A DNA stretch of 64,000 nucleotides from Pseudomonas putida. Its GTDB lineage: Bacteria; Pseudomonadota; Gammaproteobacteria; Pseudomonadales; Pseudomonadaceae. Both the position numbers and the translations under genes were made by a program. The DNA lies in the NCBI RefSeq assembly GCF_028682175.1, contig NZ_JANHKS010000021.1, positions 26,815-90,814 of the forward strand, given 5' to 3'. Positions 43,513 to 51,973 of the stretch are shown here, piece after piece (the first letter of the stretch is position 1; every line of letters begins with the position of its first letter). A model generated the notes under the pieces. That model was given only the letters and a program-made list of their open reading frames with translations. It was not told the origin of the DNA and did not search any database.

Positions 43513-43915
43513 GGATTTTTGATCGTGTTTGATCGTTCCCACGCTTTGCGTGGTAACGGCTTGTTTGACGCTCCGCGTCTTTCGGCGACGCTGGGGTTGT
43601 GTGTATATCCGTTATCGCGCTGGTTGGACTTTAGGGTTTCGCCCCTTACGGGCGACCTACTTTCTTTCGGGAAAGTAGGCAAACCATTTGCTCCTGGCTG
43701 GGGTCCTTCGGACTTCCCTCGACTCCGGCGCCGTTCCGTGGGCACGCCGTCCCGTCCATCTGAGCGCCGTCCATGGCCAGCACGGCTAGCGGCTTCCTGC
43801 CGCTCATCCCCCTCCACGACACCTACGCTCGGCCTGGCGCCTTGACGTCGCGCCCTGTGTCGCCTGCACCACCGCGCATGAAAAGCAAAATCAAAATCTA
43901 GAACACACCACCATC
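43513..43915. repeat. Putative dispersed intergenic repeat (about 400 bases, non-coding)
   Basis: A gene-free block with a recognisable style: TTTCGCCCCTTACGGGCGAC and then TACTTTCTTTCGGGAAAGTA, a short hairpin with arms CTTTC/GAAAG, followed by a GC-rich tail with several short inverted segments. Blocks beginning like this are common between genes of Pseudomonas (from memory, not searched). Open frames across it are not protein-like. It is flanked by REPINs on both sides, so 43426-44029 contains no gene that I can support. Confidence 0.5.
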
Positions 43916-43985
43916 CCGTAGCAGTCCGGCTTGCCGGCGTCGGCGCCCCCAAAATCGCCGACGCCGGCAAGCCGGACTGCTACGG
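43916..43985. repeat. REPIN upstream of the chemoreceptor 3' end
   Basis: CCGTAGCAGTCCGGCTTGCC faces GGCAAGCCGGACTGCTACGG with nearly perfect arms (about 27 bases, including GGCGTCGGCG / CGCCGACGCC). It lies between the dispersed repeat and the minus-strand chemoreceptor gene. Confidence 0.88.
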
Positions 43986-44029
43986 GCCGATTGAACGACG
44001 CTGAGATAGGGTGCAGATCCGTCATTGGG

Positions 44030-45346
44030 TCAATTGCACCTGAGGGTCCCAATCACCGTATTCAACTCACCCGCCAATGTCGCCAGTTCATCACTGGTGC
44101 TGGCCGAATCCACTGTCTGGCGCACGGTACGCTCGGTCACGTCGCGGATGCTCACCACCGCGCGGTTCATTTCTTCGGCCACTTGGCTCTGCTGCTGGGC
44201 GGCGACGGCGATCTGGGTGTTGCTTTCGCGCATCTGCGCCACGGCTTCGGTAATGGCCGTCAGTGCTTGTCCAGCTTCTCGGGCGTGGGCCACGCAATCG
44301 TCGGCCTTGTGCGAGCTTTCCTGCATGAAGTCCACCGCATCGCGGGTACCGGCCTGCAGCACCGAGACCATGGTGGTGATCTCGTCGGTTGAGGTCTGCA
44401 CGCGCCTGGCCAGGTTGCGCACCTCGTCGGCGACCACCGCAAAGCCGCGCCCCATCTCCCCGGCGCGGGCCGCTTCGATGGCGGCGTTCAGGGCCAGCAG
44501 GTTGGTCTGCTCGGCGATGCTGTGGATCACGTTGACCACGCCGTTGATCTTCTGGCTGTCCTCGGCCAGGCGCTGGATCATACCGGCGGTCTGCTGCACG
44601 CCACTGGACAGCCCGGCGATGGACAGTTGCACCCGGTCCACCACCGCCTTGCCGCTGCCGGCCAGCGCATCCGCGCTTTGGGACTGATCGCGGGTGGCGC
44701 TGGCGTGTTGGGCGATGTGATAGACGGTAGCGGTCATTTGGTTGATGGCCGTGGCGACCTGATCGGTCTCGCTCTGCTGGCCGAGCATGCCTTCGCGCAC
44801 ATCGCTCATGCCTGAAGCCAGGTGCACGGCACCCTGGTCCAGCCGCGCTGCCGATTGCGCGACGGTGCCGACGACGCGCTGATACCCGGCCTGCATGGCG
44901 TTGAACGCCTTGGCCATCTGCCCGACTTCGTCATCACCGGCCAGATGCACCCGGGCGCACAGGTCGCCGCTGTGTTCGACGTGCAGCATTACGTCCTTGA
45001 GGGTGTTGAGGTGGGTCAGCAGGAAACGGATCAACAGTTGGGAGGCACCGAGCATGGCCAGCATCAGCACGAACACCGCAAGAGCGTACTGGCCGAGGTG
45101 CTCGGTCAGGACCTGGTTGAAGGAGGGAGGTGCGGCAATCGGGCGAATGTCTGGAAGCGCTTGTCCGGCGGGCCATGCAGCCTGCCATTGTGCCTGGACC
45201 TGCACCGCCTGCCGGGCATCCTCGGCGCGGCTGTGTTGCTCCAATTTCACGGCGTACAGCACCAGCAGCAGAGTGGTGAGAAAGGCGACCGCGTTCACCG
45301 CCCAGAATTTGTATTTAAGCGAAATGTTGCTCAGCCAGCGGCTCAT
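44030..45346 (-). CDS. Methyl-accepting chemotaxis protein
   Basis: A 438-residue chemoreceptor. A first transmembrane helix (FWAVNAVAFLTTLLLVLYAV, about 13-32) and a second (LAVFVLMLAMLGASQLLI, about 88-106) flank a short periplasmic loop of some 55 residues, too small for a folded sensor domain. A HAMP region follows, then a signalling domain whose hairpin tip reads AEQTNLLALNAAIEAARAGE and GRGFAVVADEVRNLARR, near residues 275-310. It would couple to CheA/CheW. The small outside loop suggests that it senses through membrane or cytoplasmic cues or a partner protein. It stands alone between repeats and is not obviously linked to the siderophore genes. Confidence 0.92.
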   Translation of the reverse strand: MSRWLSNISLKYKFWAVNAVAFLTTLLLVLYAVKLEQHSRAEDARQAVQVQAQWQAAWPAGQALPDIRPIAAPPSFNQVLTEHLGQYALAVFVLMLAMLGASQLLIRFLLTHLNTLKDVMLHVEHSGDLCARVHLAGDDEVGQMAKAFNAMQAGYQRVVGTVAQSAARLDQGAVHLASGMSDVREGMLGQQSETDQVATAINQMTATVYHIAQHASATRDQSQSADALAGSGKAVVDRVQLSIAGLSSGVQQTAGMIQRLAEDSQKINGVVNVIHSIAEQTNLLALNAAIEAARAGEMGRGFAVVADEVRNLARRVQTSTDEITTMVSVLQAGTRDAVDFMQESSHKADDCVAHAREAGQALTAITEAVAQMRESNTQIAVAAQQQSQVAEEMNRAVVSIRDVTERTVRQTVDSASTSDELATLAGELNTVIGTLRCN

Positions 45347-45471
45347 GAGAAGCTCTTCTGTGATTGCACGGGGTAAGGCAAGGTGCCATTAGTGTGTGCA
45401 ATCGGCTGGGGTCAGAGGTTGATCTGGATCAATGAGCGAGATGAGGCACGTTGCCTGTCACGCCACCGTAC

Positions 45472-45561
45472 CTGTGGGAGCGAGCTTGCTCGCGAAAGCG
45501 GTGGCGCGCCGATATGGCATTGTCGGGACGAACGCTTTCGCGGGCAAGCCCGCTCCCACAG
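45472..45561. repeat. REPIN of the CTGTGGGAGCG family
   Basis: CTGTGGGAGCGAGCTTGCTC at one end and GGGCAAGCCCGCTCCCACAG at the other. This is a second REP family, different from the CCGTAGCA type, and it recurs at 48608-48698. It lies in the gap between the chemoreceptor start and the tatD stop. Confidence 0.85.
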
Positions 45562-45594
45562 AGGAAGCTGCAAGTCACTGGCATCGGTGAGGCA

Positions 45595-46404
45595 TCAGCC
45601 TGCGAGCTGCGGCAATCCAAAGAACGCCTGGGCGCACGCGGTGGTGTGGGCTGCAACATCCTGCGCGGTTTCACCCCGGTGCAATGCCACTTCCCGCAAC
45701 ACTTCCGGAAGATACGCCGGCTCGTTACGGCCGTTCTTCGGCTTGGGCCGGAGGCTGCGCGGCAACAGGTACGGCGCGTCACTTTCCAGCATCAGCCGGC
45801 CACGGGGGATTTCGCGCACCAGCGGGTGCAGATGTGTGCCGCGGCGCTCGTCGCAGATCCAGCCGGTGATGCCGATGTGCAGGTCCATGTCCAGATAGCT
45901 GAACAGCGCGCGTTTTTCGCCGGTGAAGCAGTGCACCACGGCAGCCGGCAGGTGGTCACGGTATTCACGCAGGATGGCCAGCAGCCGTTCGTCGGCTTCC
46001 CGCTCGTGGAGGAACACCGGCATTTTCAGGGCAACCGCCATGGCCAGTTGGGCGTGAAGGGCCTTTTCCTGCTGTGGACGAGGGGAGAAGTCGCGGTTGA
46101 AGTCCAGCCCGCATTCGCCCACCGCACGCACGGCATTTTCTTTGAGCAGGGCATGCAACTCTTTCTCGGTTTCGCTTGTCCAAGCGCTCGCCGAGTGGGG
46201 GTGCACCCCGGCGGTGCTGAACAATCGCACACCGCTTTCATCCAGTTGGCGGCACATTTGCAAGGCTTGTTCGCTGCCTTCGACATCGGTTCCCGTGAGG
46301 ATCAATTGACCCACGCCAGCGGCGTAGGCGCGGTCGAGTACCTCCCGTTCCTTTGAAGCGAAGCTTGAGTTGGTCAGATTGACGCCGATGTCGATTAATT
46401 GCAT
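45595..46404 (-). CDS. tatD: TatD family metal-dependent DNase
   Basis: A 269-residue TIM-barrel hydrolase of the TatD type, a 3'-5' exonuclease and repair/quality-control enzyme of the cytoplasm. It starts MQLIDIGVNLTNSSF, as in TatD proper (E. coli TatD opens FDIGVNLTSSQF) rather than the YcfH/YjjV relatives. Metal-site segments are STAGVHPHSAS, VGECGLDFNRDFS, MPVFLHEREADE, AVVHCFTGEK, and LESDAPYLLPRSLRP. Length and order fit full-length members. The start ATG at 46404 and an isolated position suggest single-gene transcription. Confidence 0.93.
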   Translation of the reverse strand: MQLIDIGVNLTNSSFASKEREVLDRAYAAGVGQLILTGTDVEGSEQALQMCRQLDESGVRLFSTAGVHPHSASAWTSETEKELHALLKENAVRAVGECGLDFNRDFSPRPQQEKALHAQLAMAVALKMPVFLHEREADERLLAILREYRDHLPAAVVHCFTGEKRALFSYLDMDLHIGITGWICDERRGTHLHPLVREIPRGRLMLESDAPYLLPRSLRPKPKNGRNEPAYLPEVLREVALHRGETAQDVAAHTTACAQAFFGLPQLAG

Positions 46405-46589
46405 GGTTTCACCCTTGGCCTAGGCCCAGAAGAATACCAGAGCGTTTGAAGCGATAAAAAAACAAGCGGGTTCAACTGCTTAACAATTTTAATTCCCTGT
46501 GACGTCGCAGGCCGTTGCGCCTTGCGCAGCTCGCGCGGCTGTCCGTCACAGGCTTCAAGTCCGTTTTTCGGCATTTTTCCGGAGCTTCA

Positions 46590-48014
46590 ATGATTCGAGC
46601 CCCCATGCTCACGTTGCTGTGCCTGTTTTTGGTGCCGTCTCTCGCCGATGCGACGCAACACACTGCCGGGCCGCCGGTGGTCATCAAGAAATCGCAGGTT
46701 CGTGACCTGTCCGCGATCCGCAGCAGCAAGGTGCTGAGGGTGCTGGTCAATCAGAGCCGCAACAGTTCCGGCGAAGTGCAGGGCGAGGCCATCGGTGTCG
46801 AATACCGTCGCCTGCAAGCCTTCGAAAAGTATCTCAATGGCCACGCCCGCGATGGCCAGAAGGTCTCCCTCAAGCTGATCCCCAAGGCCAAGGACCAGTT
46901 GCTCGCCGCCCTGCAGCGTGGCGAAGGCGATCTGGTTGCCCCCGGCGAGTTGCTCGACGCCAGCGCGGCCAAGTATGTCGACCCCACCAATGCGGTGGTC
47001 AGCGGTGTGCCGCTGGTGCTGGTGGGGGTGCGCGGCGAGCGCAGTTTCAAGCGCCCCGAGCAATTGTCCGGGCGCACCCTGATGCTGACCTCCGGCAGCG
47101 CTGCCAACCAGGCGGTGGTGCAATTGAACCAGAAACTGGCATTGCACAAGCTGGCGCCGGTGAAGGTCGAATGGGTCGATCCGAGCCTGGCGGTGGAGGA
47201 TGTGCTGGAAATGGTTCAGGCCGGTATCTATCACCTGACGGTGGTCGAACAACCGATTGCCGAGCGCTGGGCCAAGGTGATGCCCAAGCTGCGGGTCGAC
47301 CGTTCGGTGGCCCTGAGCAACGGCGACATGCAGTGGTTCGTGCGCAAGGACGCGGTGATGCTGCACGCCACGGTGGACCGTTTCCTGGAAACCTGGCAGG
47401 CGCCGGCCAACCAGGATGTCGCGTTCCAGAAGGCCTACAAGGACCTTTATCGTGTGCACTACCCCTTGGCTCGGGAGGATCGCCAGCGCCTGGAAAAACT
47501 GCGCCCGACCCTGCAACGCCACGCCGACGCACAGAAGATGGACTGGCTGGACCTGGCCGCCCTGGCGTTCAAGGAATCCCAGCTCAATCCGGGCGCCAAG
47601 GGCGGCAGCGGTGCCACGGGCCTGTTGCAGATCACGCCATCGGCAGCCCAGCGGGTTGGGGTGGGCAACATCCGTGATGTGGACGGCAACGTGCAGGCGG
47701 CCAGCAAATACCTGGCAATGATTCGCCGCAAGTTCTTTTCAAGCCCCAGGATCAACGAACGCGAGCGCATGGCCTTCACCCTCGCGGCCTACAACCTGGG
47801 CCCGGAGCGGGTGCAGGCGATGCGCACCCAGGCCAAGCGCCAGGGGCTGAATCCCAACCAGTGGTTCTTCCAGGTCGAGCGCGTGGCGATGGAGCAGGTG
47901 GGGATGGGCGTGGTGAGCTACGTTAATAGTGTGAACAAATACTATCTGGCGTATGACCAGGAGCGCAGTTCGCTGGAGAGTCCTTCACAACGTAAAGTGG
48001 TTTCCAGAGACTGA
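46590..48014 (+). CDS. MltF-like membrane-associated lytic transglycosylase
   Basis: A 474-residue periplasmic protein with a signal peptide (MLTLLCLFLVPSLADA). Residues 45-280 form a solute-binding-protein-like domain (KVLRVLVNQSRNS, GDLVAPGELL, GRTLMLTSGSA), and the C-terminal part an SLT lysozyme-like domain with the catalytic Glu in ALAFKESQLNP, then GSGATGLLQITPSAA and TLAAYNLGPERVQAM. This bipartite layout is that of MltF, which cleaves peptidoglycan glycan strands and is allosterically governed by the binding domain. I chose the ATG at 46590, preceded by GGAG at six bases; an upstream ATG at 46515 would put 25 residues before the signal peptide. Confidence 0.9.
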   Translation: MIRAPMLTLLCLFLVPSLADATQHTAGPPVVIKKSQVRDLSAIRSSKVLRVLVNQSRNSSGEVQGEAIGVEYRRLQAFEKYLNGHARDGQKVSLKLIPKAKDQLLAALQRGEGDLVAPGELLDASAAKYVDPTNAVVSGVPLVLVGVRGERSFKRPEQLSGRTLMLTSGSAANQAVVQLNQKLALHKLAPVKVEWVDPSLAVEDVLEMVQAGIYHLTVVEQPIAERWAKVMPKLRVDRSVALSNGDMQWFVRKDAVMLHATVDRFLETWQAPANQDVAFQKAYKDLYRVHYPLAREDRQRLEKLRPTLQRHADAQKMDWLDLAALAFKESQLNPGAKGGSGATGLLQITPSAAQRVGVGNIRDVDGNVQAASKYLAMIRRKFFSSPRINERERMAFTLAAYNLGPERVQAMRTQAKRQGLNPNQWFFQVERVAMEQVGMGVVSYVNSVNKYYLAYDQERSSLESPSQRKVVSRD

Positions 48015-48114
48015 TCGATTAATTCGATGTTTATGGTGGGATTTTTGCGATTTTCATATTTGATGATTCGATTATGATGGCGCCACTTCTTCTTACCAAA
48101 TGGAATTAAACGCC

Positions 48115-48552
48115 ATGAACGCTCAAATCAAATCGCTGTTCAACACCAACGCCGGCTACGGCATCACTGTCCTGCGCATCCTTGTGGGCATCATCTTCAT
48201 GGCTCACGGCAGCCAGAAACTGTTCGGCATGTTTGGCGGTTACGGCCTTGAAGGCACCGGCCAGTACATGGCGAGCCTGGGTCTGAATCCGGGTTACCTG
48301 ATGGCGTTGCTGTCGGGTAGCGCCGAGTTCTTCGGTGGCCTGGCATTGTTCCTGGGCCTGCTGGTGCGCCCTGCGGCGGTGGTGCTGATCGTGATGCTGG
48401 TGGTGGCGATCCTTTCGGTGCACATCCACAACGGTCTGTTCATGGCCAACAACGGTTACGAGTTCGGCCTGGCACTCCTGGGTGCGGCGGTTGCGGTGCT
48501 GTTCGAAGGGGCAGGCCGGGTTTCGCTGGATCGGTTGATTGCCGCGAAGTAA
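48115..48552 (+). CDS. DoxX family membrane protein
   Basis: A 145-residue inner-membrane protein with four hydrophobic helices. It carries the DoxX-like opening GITVLRILVGIIFMAHGSQK, the middle ALLSGSAEFFGGLALFLGLL, and the end NNGYEFGLALLGAAVAVLF. DoxX proteins are often involved in redox or oxidative-stress functions, but the exact role is not shown here. The ATG at 48115 is preceded by GGAATTAA; the ATG-like start at 48100 is less probable. No operon partner is adjacent. Confidence 0.88.
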   Translation: MNAQIKSLFNTNAGYGITVLRILVGIIFMAHGSQKLFGMFGGYGLEGTGQYMASLGLNPGYLMALLSGSAEFFGGLALFLGLLVRPAAVVLIVMLVVAILSVHIHNGLFMANNGYEFGLALLGAAVAVLFEGAGRVSLDRLIAAK

Positions 48553-48607
48553 GCAGCAAGTTCCACCTGTAGCGTGAAAGGATCGACGATTATCGATCAG
48601 AGGATTT

Positions 48608-48698
48608 CTGTGGGAGCGGGCTTGCCCGCGAAAGCGGCGGGCCAGCCAGCATCAAGGCATCAGGGCCAATGCATTCGCGGGCAAGCCCGCTCCCACAG
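48608..48698. repeat. REPIN of the CTGTGGGAGCG family, second copy
   Basis: CTGTGGGAGCGGGCTTGCCC at one end and GGGCAAGCCCGCTCCCACAG at the other, perfectly inverted over about 24 bases. It occupies the first part of the 354-base gap between the DoxX gene and the next gene; the remainder holds a candidate promoter. Confidence 0.88.
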
Positions 48699-48739
48699 GT
48701 GCTGTCCTGGCGCTAGCAGAAAAATGGCTACACGCAGAA

Positions 48740-48769
48740 TTGACAATTCCCCTGCGGCTTCTCTAGGAT
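48740..48769 (+). promoter_or_regulatory. Candidate sigma-70 promoter TTGACA-N18-TAGGAT
   Basis: A perfect -35 (TTGACA) and a four-of-six -10 (TAGGAT) are separated by 18 bases, about 135 bases ahead of the small gene at 48907. Spacing is one base over the ideal. Confidence 0.45.
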
Positions 48770-48906
48770 GCCGCTCATGCGCCGATTTAAACAGCTACTT
48801 GCGGGGCGCCTGATGTCGTGAAAACGCCATCGAAATACCGCTAAAGCGCTGGTTCGGTGTTGCCTCTCACCTGCCCGGCGGAACATTGAGGCAGAGAAAC
48901 TACACC

Positions 48907-49224
48907 ATGAGCAGCCACGCCAACCCGCGCCCTCTCATTCGTCTGGCACCCATCGCCGGCCAATTCGTTCGTCGCAATCCGAAGATTCTCCTGGGCGGTT
49001 CCCACCAGCCGACGCTCTTGCGTTATCTGGACGGCTGGCCCCGTCGTCAGAACGGCCCCCACGCATTTCTCATCAAATTCATCGAAGCCAACGCGCCCCT
49101 CGACCGGTTCGCAAACGACCAGTTCGACCTGGCCGTCATTCAGGCACCCAGCGCCGAGCGCGCCGAGTCGGTGATTGGACACCTCACGCGCATCGCCCGG
49201 CAGGGTTTGATCACACGCTGCTGA
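48907..49224 (+). CDS. Hypothetical protein, 105 residues
   Basis: A small soluble protein with high third-position GC, as in real genes of this genome. It contains KILLGGSHQPTLLRYLDG and, near the end, FDLAVIQAPSAERAESVIG, a pattern reminiscent of a shortened Rossmann-like fold (strand, Gly-rich turn, later strand FDLAVI). I recognise no family with confidence. The ATG at 48907 follows GAGGCAGAG at a long distance. Its last 14 bases overlap the 3' end of the convergent PI-PLC-like gene. A truncated methyltransferase-like protein is possible but not supported by a clear motif I. Confidence 0.55.
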   Translation: MSSHANPRPLIRLAPIAGQFVRRNPKILLGGSHQPTLLRYLDGWPRRQNGPHAFLIKFIEANAPLDRFANDQFDLAVIQAPSAERAESVIGHLTRIARQGLITRC

Positions 49225-50143
49225 TCTGCCGGCGGCTGGGTTGCAGATGGCCGTCCGGGTCAGTCTTTTTGAGCGTGCTGCGGATCTGGTTGGCGTGCCG
49301 GCAGTTGGCGACGATCTTGCTGCGCAACGACCAGTCGGTGTTGATGATGAAGAAGTTCTGGATGTAGCTGTTTTCATCCACTGACTTGAACCACTCATCC
49401 ACCTTGTGACTCAGGTCGGTGGGGGCGTGGAAGGGCAGCGAGTACTTGGCGCACTGCACGGCCTTGAGCTCGAAGTCGCGCTTGCTCTCCTTGCCAATCC
49501 TGTCGACAAACGCTTTGAGTGTGTTGGTGTTGAACAGGTTTTCCCCCGGCCAGCACTGCTCGACGCCCGGCCACAATTCATGACCGGCCGATCCGTGGTT
49601 ATAGGCCACGACCACGTTCTTGCCCGGGTGTTCGCTCCAGAGCTGTGCAAGGGTCTGTCCGCGCAAGGCGTAGGGCAGCCGCCTGGAACCCAGCCCGTTA
49701 TAGATCAAGGCTTGCAGCTCTTCGTGGGCTTGCGCTGTGAATTTGTCGAACTGATGAAAATCCAGAATGACGATTTCCCGAGCCTTGCTCCCGTCCTGTT
49801 CCAGTTCGGCGAAATACTCCCTTGTGCGCTGCAGGATATCGACAGCCACCGTCCTGCCCGATGAGGTCAGGTGAAAGACCTGGAAGCGCCTGGCGTCGCC
49901 TACGGCGTAGGAGGGGTAGAACCTGATGCGCAGGTCGAGCGCCCTGATCCCGTTGCGCAATTGTTGGTGTGGCGAGACGTCCTGCGCGAACTCCTGAAGG
50001 ACGCCCAGGTTGGGTGATTGCTTGTCGCTGCCTGAGTTGTGGGTGCCTGGCAGAATCAGCTCATCGACCCGCAGGCTTTCCAGCCAGGGTGTGTTCGCCA
50101 TCCAGTTCAGGTGCACAGGGGGATTGCTTGAGGTGCTGGTCAT
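49211..50143 (-). CDS. Phosphatidylinositol-specific phospholipase C-like protein
   Basis: A 310-residue protein with the X-domain signature of PI-PLC enzymes: LPGTHNSGS (first catalytic His about H35), GIRALDLRIRF, VFHL (second His about H91), then IVILDFHQF, all at family-typical spacing. Bacterial relatives cleave phosphatidylinositol or GPI anchors and are often secreted. Here no signal peptide or membrane segment is visible; the N-terminus is MTSTSSNPPVHLNWMAN. Either it acts in the cytoplasm, leaves by a non-classical route, or has lost secretion. The start ATG at 50143 is the only sensible one. It is convergent with the small hypothetical gene. Confidence 0.82.
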   Translation of the reverse strand: MTSTSSNPPVHLNWMANTPWLESLRVDELILPGTHNSGSDKQSPNLGVLQEFAQDVSPHQQLRNGIRALDLRIRFYPSYAVGDARRFQVFHLTSSGRTVAVDILQRTREYFAELEQDGSKAREIVILDFHQFDKFTAQAHEELQALIYNGLGSRRLPYALRGQTLAQLWSEHPGKNVVVAYNHGSAGHELWPGVEQCWPGENLFNTNTLKAFVDRIGKESKRDFELKAVQCAKYSLPFHAPTDLSHKVDEWFKSVDENSYIQNFFIINTDWSLRSKIVANCRHANQIRSTLKKTDPDGHLQPSRRQISSV

Positions 50144-50295
50144 GTCGTCATTCCTTGACGTAGTGGCGGCGCGCGGAACGCACGGCCGCGTGAAAGTCCA
50201 GGGATCACGTTACCGAACGAAAACGCCCGGTCAATGAAGGCACCGGGCGCGAACTGTTGCAGGATGTTGGGAGGGCGCAGCCTGCGCAGCACGCC

Positions 50296-51312
50296 TCAGC
50301 GTACCCGCAGCACCACGCGACCGCGCACCGGATCTTCGTCCAGGTGGTTGTGCGCCTTGCCGAACTGCTCGAAGGGCCAGGTGCGATGGATGTCCGGCTT
50401 GAGCAGGCCTTTGACGGTCAGCTCGTTGATCGTGTCCAGGGCGCGCTTCATGGCCTCGCTGTCCTGGGCGATGCCCAGTTCCGGTTTGCCGGTGAAATTC
50501 TCCAGGCAGTGCACGAAGAAGCGCATGTTCTTGCGAAAGGCCTGCATCGCCGGGAAGGGCGTGGTATTGCCGCCGCGCAGGCCATACAGCACCAGGCTGC
50601 CACGGGGCGCCAGCACGTCACCGAGCCGCGACATGTGCATGCCACCGTAGCCGTCGAACACCGCTTCGATGCCCTTGCCCTTGCTCAATGCGTCGATGCG
50701 CAGGCAAATGTCGTCTTCTTCGGTCACGATCACCCGATCGGCACCATTGGCCAGGAGGTATTCGCGGTCCTCGGCATGTTCAGTCGCCGCGATAACTCTT
50801 AGGCCCAGCGCCTTGCCCAGTTGTACGAAAGCGATACCTGGGCTGTAGGCCGCGTCGGTGACCAGCACCGTCTGCCCGGCCTGCACCCGCGCCAGATCGA
50901 CGAGGGCGAAGTAGGCCAGCAGCATCGGCGTGTAATGAACGCTGGCTTCGACCGGCGTCAAGGCGTCGGGGTAGCGGGTCAGGGCATTGCGCGGCACCAG
51001 CACGTGATCGCCGCACACCGGGTAGTCGTTGGCGCTCATGGCCTTGAAGCTGGCGACCTTGTCACCTACTTTCAGATCGGTGACGTCGGCGCCCACGGCC
51101 TCGACGATCCCAGCCATTTCGCTGCCGATACCGGCCGGCAATTGCACCTTGGCCAGGGCCAGGTTCTGGCGCCACAACACATCGTCCCAGCTGATGCCGA
51201 TGGCTTCGGCACGAACCAGCACTTCCTGTGGACCGGGCAAACGGTCAGGCTGCTCCTCGCAACTGAGCACATCGGCTTTGCCGAAGCGATGAAATTTGAT
51301 GGCGCGTGACAT
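50296..51312 (-). CDS. Zinc-type alcohol dehydrogenase/quinone oxidoreductase family protein (MDR)
   Basis: A 338-residue medium-chain dehydrogenase/reductase. The N-terminal GroES-like domain shows GPQEVLVRAEAIGISWDDVL, GSEMAGIVEAVGADV and KVGDKVASF; the nucleotide domain shows AGQTVLVTDAAYSPGIAF where the classical GxGxxG is replaced by a looser DAAYSPG form. The structural-zinc cysteine cluster is absent, placing it with the zinc-independent quinone-reductase-like MDRs that reduce quinones or enones with NADPH. The ATG at 51312 has GAGG six bases upstream. It is divergent from the RidA-family gene. Confidence 0.85.
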   Translation of the reverse strand: MSRAIKFHRFGKADVLSCEEQPDRLPGPQEVLVRAEAIGISWDDVLWRQNLALAKVQLPAGIGSEMAGIVEAVGADVTDLKVGDKVASFKAMSANDYPVCGDHVLVPRNALTRYPDALTPVEASVHYTPMLLAYFALVDLARVQAGQTVLVTDAAYSPGIAFVQLGKALGLRVIAATEHAEDREYLLANGADRVIVTEEDDICLRIDALSKGKGIEAVFDGYGGMHMSRLGDVLAPRGSLVLYGLRGGNTTPFPAMQAFRKNMRFFVHCLENFTGKPELGIAQDSEAMKRALDTINELTVKGLLKPDIHRTWPFEQFGKAHNHLDEDPVRGRVVLRVR

Positions 51313-51493
51313 TTCCAACCTCGACTCATTTGATTAGCGTTGGAATGACTCTACGGGGCAGGGGGCTCGGGGACCATTTCTGTCTGTCGATACCCGACAT
51401 GTCTGTCATCAATTGAGAATTGCGGAACTCTCAAACGGTGCGACCAGGGTTTATGATCCAGCTCACCCATTCTTCGAACAACAGAGGCTGACA

Positions 51494-51970
51494 ATGTCGT
51501 GTGATGCTCGCTTCAAACAGCTGTGCGCCCAGTCCGGTCATGACTTCGACGGCGAGATCAAGATCGGTGGCAACTACGTGCCGCTGGTGCGCCATGAGGA
51601 TCAGATCTACATCAGCGGGCAGATCCCCCGGGTCGGCGACAGGGTGGTGGTGACCGGGCGCGCCGGTGGTGATGTGACGCTGGAAGCTGCGCAACAGGGC
51701 GCCAGGATCAGCGCGCTGCGGGCCATTGCACTGTTGCAGCGCAGCGTCGGCAGCCTGGATCGGATCGTTCGGGTGTTGCGCATGACGATGTACGTGCAGT
51801 GCACCGACAGCTTCACCCAACACAGCGAGGTGGCCGACGGCGCGTCCGAGGTGCTGTTTTTCGTGTTCGGCGAGGCGGGCGCCCATACCCGCAGTTCGGT
51901 GGGGGTGTATCAGTTGCCCAAGAATGCGACGGTCGAAATGGATCTGATCGCGGTGGCTGAACGGGATTGA
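51494..51970 (+). CDS. RidA/YjgF family protein
   Basis: A 158-residue RidA-superfamily protein (deaminase of reactive enamine/imine intermediates in the archetypes). Motifs include QIYISGQIPRVGD, VTLEAAQQGARISALRAIALL, RIVRVLRMTMYVQCTDSF and EMDLIAVAERD; the SSVGV segment stands where the Arg-containing RaaV..-like active-site stretch (typically R.aVgv..LP) lies, here preceded by HTR. It is longer than the about 128-residue enzymatic RidA type, as in the RidA-like subfamilies of unknown substrate. ATG at 51494 follows GAGG. It is divergent from the MDR gene and convergent with LysR (3 bases between stops). Confidence 0.85.
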   Translation: MSCDARFKQLCAQSGHDFDGEIKIGGNYVPLVRHEDQIYISGQIPRVGDRVVVTGRAGGDVTLEAAQQGARISALRAIALLQRSVGSLDRIVRVLRMTMYVQCTDSFTQHSEVADGASEVLFFVFGEAGAHTRSSVGVYQLPKNATVEMDLIAVAERD

Positions 51971-51973
51971 GCA

